NCBI GenBank assembly: GCA_002083365.1
Contig: LVWS01000022.1
Location: forward strand, 107,199 to 171,198
Direction of reading: 5' to 3'
Length of the DNA: 64,000 nt
Origin: Nitrospira sp. SG-bin1
GTDB lineage: Bacteria > Nitrospirota > Nitrospiria > Nitrospirales > Nitrospiraceae
Below the pieces are notes generated by a model. That model was not told the DNA's origin and ran no database searches. It saw nothing but the letters and a program-made list of their open reading frames with translations. Positions 60,410 to 64,000 of the stretch are shown here, one piece after another (position 1 is the first letter of the stretch; every line of letters starts with the position of its first letter). The position numbers and the translations under genes are program-made.

Positions 60410-60839
60410 GCATGACTCCTTCGGACGTTTGGAGATGATCACTATAGTCTATTAGATGAATACCCGCCAAGCACGGCAAACCTTGGATGCCGTTACAAAT
60501 AGCTGACAACCCCGCAGAGTTTTCGCCATTTCGGGGAAGGAAGGAGCGAGGACATGACGCAGTGGTCCCCCGACAATGTCAGCGGGCCTTTATCGTCGGC
60601 CAAGTGGCGAGTTCTTAGCTCCAGGATGCTCCCACAGGTCTCTCCCTCGGATGCAACGTCTCTTAAGGGAACCAGGTTTTTTTGACGCAGCACCCGCCTC
60701 CAACCCTCAACAAACGTTGACGAGACGTACTAAAAACTTCAACCGCAATACACCGTTGAGGCAGTGAATATCACGAAACGAATACATTGTCCTATTCCGG
60801 CATTTTGGTATACTGAGCAAAAAACGGAGGACATTTACC
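60410..60839. other. Intergenic stretch
   Basis: No gene supported on either strand; frames are short and lack ribosome sites. The last bases contain AACGGAGGAC, the ribosome site of the following antitoxin. Confidence 0.5.
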
Positions 60840-61091
60840 ATGCCTGTATCCCAAATTACATCAAAGGGGCAGATTTTGATCCCTCGGCAACTTCGGCGCA
60901 AGCTTGGGTTCAAGGCCGGCAGCAAAGTGCAATTATTCGAAGAAGACGGACGCTTGGTCGTGGCCGCGGCTGCCGACGATCCCATCGCGGCCGCGACAGG
61001 CTTCCTCACCGGCAAGTTCTCCTTGACCGACGACCTCCGCCGCGAGCATCGAGAGGAGGCCCGTCGTGAGCAAAAAACTCGTCCTCGATAG
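60840..61091 (+). CDS. Antitoxin, AbrB/SpoVT (VapB-type)
   Basis: 83 residues. VSQITSKGQILIPRQLRRKLGFKAGSKVQLFEEDGRLVVAAA is the AbrB/MazE swapped-hairpin fold: T-S-K-G-Q-(I/V)-x-(I/L)-P and K-x-G-x-x-V. The C-terminus is a basic/acidic helix that would wrap the toxin. GGAGG precedes the ATG. It overlaps the toxin gene by 26 bp. Confidence 0.92.
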   Translation: MPVSQITSKGQILIPRQLRRKLGFKAGSKVQLFEEDGRLVVAAAADDPIAAATGFLTGKFSLTDDLRREHREEARREQKTRPR

Positions 61092-61473
61092 CTTTGCCCT
61101 GGTCAGTCTTTTTCATAAGGAGCCCGGCTGGGAAAAGGTGCGTGCCGCCCTTTATGAGCAGCAGAAATCCGGAACCAAAGCTTTCCTAAACTGGATCAAC
61201 TGGGGTGAGTTCTACTACATCGTCAAGCGCAAAGTTGGTGCAGCACGAGCCGCTGAAGCCCTCCATCTCCTGGAACAACTCCCCATCGAACTGGTACCAG
61301 TGGACCACACATTGGTACGAGAAGCGGCGGAGATCAAAAGCGAGCATGCGGTCTCCTACGCCGATGCATTTTGCATCGCCACGGCTCGCCGCCTCTCTGG
61401 AACAGTGCTGACGAGCGATCCCGAATTTCACGCCGTGGAGCATCTCATCACCATCCGGTGGCTGTCGAGATGA
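61066..61473 (+). CDS. Toxin, PIN-domain ribonuclease (VapC-type)
   Basis: 135 residues from the GTG at 61066. VLDSFALVSLFHKEPGWEKV supplies the first acidic residue (Asp8), NWINWGEFYYIVKR the Glu, and YADAFCIATARRL with VLTSDPEF the last two Asp. This is a complete set of four acidic residues. VapC toxins cut tRNA or rRNA. Overlap with the antitoxin gene ensures coupling. Neighbours: intact tRNA-associated element to the left. Confidence 0.93.
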   Translation: MSKKLVLDSFALVSLFHKEPGWEKVRAALYEQQKSGTKAFLNWINWGEFYYIVKRKVGAARAAEALHLLEQLPIELVPVDHTLVREAAEIKSEHAVSYADAFCIATARRLSGTVLTSDPEFHAVEHLITIRWLSR

Positions 61474-62340
61474 CTCCACGTTGTCTACCCGCCATCTATC
61501 CCGTTGTGTGCGAAACTCAGCAGCATGAGGTGAATCGGATTAGATGCGATGTGAATCTGTTTTGATTCACTACCCTGCCCTTCTTGGAAACCCTCAGATA
61601 GAAATCCCGCCTATAGGTGAGGCGATAACAGCGCCCCTGCGTACGTATTTCCATCATGCCGTGATACCGTCTCACTTCAGCTAGTGAATGGCTTGTACCT
61701 TGCTAGAGCCACTTGGCCATAGGGTCGATGCGAGAGGAAAGGAAGGCGCCTGATGGATTGTGACCTGTGAATATCCAAAATACCGATGACCGATTTGTTT
61801 CCACAAAGCCGCGATTGCTCCACCAACGCACACATTGGAAATAGATTCGGGGTTGGGCCATATGGCCTTATACGAATGTTGGGAGCTCGATATTGGACCC
61901 CGAGCACTAAACTACAAGATGTATGGCGGACAAACATTCGTTTGGGGATTATTGTCCCGACCTGAAGGACAAAGGAATCACCGGAAAGAGGGATTGTGCG
62001 AAATACGTAATAGGAATAGGTAGGCGCCCAGAAGCATGTGTGAAGGCCCCGCATGGCCAATATGGCAGCGATCCAGTAAGGTTACTAGCCCTACTCACGT
62101 GAACCTGGCCAAGCGGGTGGAAGAGAGTTCGAGAAACCCAGGGGAAACGCACAAAACAAAGACCAGAGGTTTATGCGCCCATTCGGAGGACAGTCGCGAT
62201 GACGCAGCTAATCAGTGAGCAAATTCGCCCCTCCATTCTTATTCAGCCAGTATGTGGTGAGTCACCCGGGCAATATCACGAAAAAGGCTGTACACATCTT
62301 CGAATCGTCAAGATTGAGAAACGGTTGGAGACATCATGAG
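61474..62340. other. Long intergenic region before the TonB receptor
   Basis: No gene with a ribosome site was found, although frames of 60-127 codons exist on the reverse strand. Two weak dyads at 61720-61760 and 61850-61880 (GGGCCATATGGCC, a perfect palindrome of 12 bp around CATATG) may be operator-like. The cobalamin-riboswitch B12 box was looked for and not found. Confidence 0.45.
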
Positions 62341-63981
62341 ATGGGCCGTCACGTTCCACGATTCTTATACAAAGACAGCTTCAAACACCTACTGCTCTTA
62401 AGCCTTATGCTGACAGCCATTGAATATCCGGAGATTGCGACATCGCAGCCGCCTCCAGACAAACTTCAACCATCTGACGCAACCTCTGCGGCACGATCAC
62501 CATCTTCGTCTTCCTTGTCCACCGGTGAAGTAAAGAGCGACATTTTTGAGATCTTGAATGAGGAGAGAGAAAGCATTTCCAGAGGCACAGGACAAGAACA
62601 GCCCATTTCGGAAGCACCCGCCAACGTGTACGTCATTACTGATGAGGACATTCGCCACTCCGGCGCCACCGACATTCCCACCGTTTTACGGCGCATTCCC
62701 GGGATGGAAGTCATGCAAATGACTGGTGCGGATTTCAACGTAAGCGTGCGCGGTAATAATCAGACAGCCGCCAATCACCTACTTGTATTGGTGGATGGGC
62801 GCCCGATCTATGAATATGCTTTTGGAAGTGTGTTCTGGACGCTCTTGCCAGTGACTCTTCCGGAAATTAAAAAAATTGAAGTCATGAAGGGACCATCCGC
62901 GGCGATCTATGGATTCAACGCCTTTGATGGTGTAGTGAACATCATCACAAAGTCACCGCAAGAAATGAAAGGCAATACAAACGGAACATTCGCCCAATTT
63001 GGAGGGGGAGAATTTGGAACTATTAGATCAGCACTCATCCAGGCAGGCACTCATGGGAACTTTGGATACCGACTCTCATTCGGGCATGATCAAAATCAAA
63101 AATGGGAAAACCAGGATTCCTTAGCTTTGCGTTCTAATAAAGTGAATCTGCAAACGGAATACGCCTTCAAGGATAGTTCGAAAATTGTGCTTTCAGGCGG
63201 CCTGTTAGATTCCAACCGCTATGATGGCCAGGTCTTCGACGTCTTCCGTGAAGAAACGAAGCTCACAAACGGCTATATTCATGCCGCCTACGAACGGCCC
63301 AACTTTTTTATCCGCACGAGTTGGACAAGATGGGATAGAAGCAGTCTGGAGCTTCTGACACCCTCCCTTCTTAATCAGTTCTTTTTCTCTACCGGCTTTG
63401 ACGGAAGCAATAACCAGCGCTTTCGGAATGATGTGTATACAACGTGGGCACAACATGCGCTGGATTTGACGCCCACCAATCGATTCATCTATGGAGTGAA
63501 CTATTTTCACAATGCAGTGTCTAAACAGAACATATTCGAAGGCTCTCTTACGGAAGACCGGCTTGGTTTATATCTGCAAGACGAATGGCGTGCAACCTCG
63601 ACATTGACATTCATCGCTGGCATTCGATGGGACTTTCTTACTGGATTAAATCCTACGTATAGTCCAAGGCTGGCTTTGATCTTCAAGCCACATAATGATC
63701 ATACGTTTCGCATTTCTGGATCTGTTGCCTATCGTCCGCCGAGTTTCCTTGAATCACGCCTGTTGACCTTTTCATCAGACGCGTTTGGTGGTCCCGTTTT
63801 CTCTGGAGTTGGCTCACGAAATCTCAACCCGGAACAGATTGTGTCCTATGAAGCAGGATATCAAGGCTGGTATTTCAGGCATCGACTGCGGGTCAGGACG
63901 GACTTCTTTTACAACCATCTATCCAATTTTATCCAAGGTGGAGCCGCGACTCCTAATCCGCTCGTATTAAGGAAGGTCTGA
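62341..63981 (+). CDS. TonB-dependent outer-membrane receptor, frame closed early
   Basis: 546 residues from the ATG at 62341; the frame is open back to 62215. Signal-like segment HLLLLSLMLTAIEYPEIATSQ (about 18-38) followed by a linker and the plug domain: PANVYVITDEDIRHSGATDIPTVLRRIPGMEV, HLLVLVDGRPIYEYAFGSVFWTLLPVTLPEIKKIEVMKGPSAAIYGFNAFDGVVNIITKSP. Barrel strands follow. The chain stops at a TGA at 63979-63981 after about 340 barrel residues, shorter than a complete 22-strand barrel. Another frame stays open to the window end, so a frameshift is possible. Substrate unknown. Confidence 0.85.
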   Translation: MGRHVPRFLYKDSFKHLLLLSLMLTAIEYPEIATSQPPPDKLQPSDATSAARSPSSSSLSTGEVKSDIFEILNEERESISRGTGQEQPISEAPANVYVITDEDIRHSGATDIPTVLRRIPGMEVMQMTGADFNVSVRGNNQTAANHLLVLVDGRPIYEYAFGSVFWTLLPVTLPEIKKIEVMKGPSAAIYGFNAFDGVVNIITKSPQEMKGNTNGTFAQFGGGEFGTIRSALIQAGTHGNFGYRLSFGHDQNQKWENQDSLALRSNKVNLQTEYAFKDSSKIVLSGGLLDSNRYDGQVFDVFREETKLTNGYIHAAYERPNFFIRTSWTRWDRSSLELLTPSLLNQFFFSTGFDGSNNQRFRNDVYTTWAQHALDLTPTNRFIYGVNYFHNAVSKQNIFEGSLTEDRLGLYLQDEWRATSTLTFIAGIRWDFLTGLNPTYSPRLALIFKPHNDHTFRISGSVAYRPPSFLESRLLTFSSDAFGGPVFSGVGSRNLNPEQIVSYEAGYQGWYFRHRLRVRTDFFYNHLSNFIQGGAATPNPLVLRKV

Positions 63982-64000
63982 TTTATTCTCCGCGCGGAAT

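Noticed and set aside
61677..62060. 127-codon reverse frame before the TonB receptor
   Set aside because: Unusual composition, no ribosome site and overlap with a region carrying palindromes; likely chance.
61474..62340. Cobalamin riboswitch upstream of the TonB receptor
   Set aside because: The conserved B12 box and the core pairing elements were not found by eye.

Overview
The window reads as a chromosomal segment of a Nitrospira-type bacterium (Nitrospirota). This is an inference from the kind of housekeeping genes, the outer-membrane porin at 39.4-40.7 kb and the many tiny membrane peptides; no rRNA or other taxonomic marker is present. Base composition looks moderately GC-rich in the core genes and visibly more AT-rich in 17.7-19.7 kb and 58.1-59.8 kb.

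Layout. 0-10 kb is ordinary core: the 5' end of accD, a Ni/Co permease, a moaC-moaDE-moaA molybdopterin operon in which MoaD and MoaE are fused, a serine beta-lactamase-fold hydrolase, envelope proteins (AsmA-like, OmpH/Skp), a rhodanese, a radical SAM protein and serS. 10-21 kb is loosely packed accessory DNA: small secreted or stress-type proteins (BON domain, OB-like exported proteins, DUF1059), an A-type Fe-S carrier, a Crp/Fnr regulator, a Phd/RelE toxin-antitoxin pair, several one-helix membrane peptides of 29-45 residues, and an AT-rich gene joining an AbiEii-type nucleotidyltransferase to a WYL-like domain and a zinc finger.

21.6-24.6 kb is a 3-kb island between a complete tRNA-Ser(UGA) and an exact 61-bp copy of its 3' part. 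It holds an integrase tail, an acetyltransferase and a PolX whose polymerase aspartates are replaced while its PHP nuclease motifs persist. 24.7-45.3 kb returns to chromosomal genes: lipoproteins, lipocalin, MsrB, a hydroxyisobutyrate-dehydrogenase-type enzyme, DsbA-like protein, hybrid histidine kinase, an orphan FlgC-like protein, a B12-binding radical SAM protein, the porin with its terminator, a peroxiredoxin and a 987-residue DUF748 protein.

45.9-60.0 kb is a 14.1-kb integrated element bounded by 41-bp direct repeats of the 5' half of tRNA-Arg(UCU). It has a tyrosine integrase, a small HTH protein, a tightly overlapped phage-like operon (helicase-like ATPase, zinc-binding small proteins, a podovirus internal-virion-like protein), a serine recombinase and, next to the right end on the opposite strand, a DUF4145/HEPN-like gene plus a Schlafen AlbA_2 gene that look like defence cargo. 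No terminase, portal or capsid gene was seen, so it resembles a satellite or remnant rather than a full prophage. Because the integrase gene ends 6 bp before the tRNA, the intact tRNA-Arg now has element DNA as its upstream region.

Beyond the element lie a decayed Phd/PIN module, an intact AbrB/VapC-type toxin-antitoxin pair and a TonB-dependent receptor whose frame closes early at the window edge.
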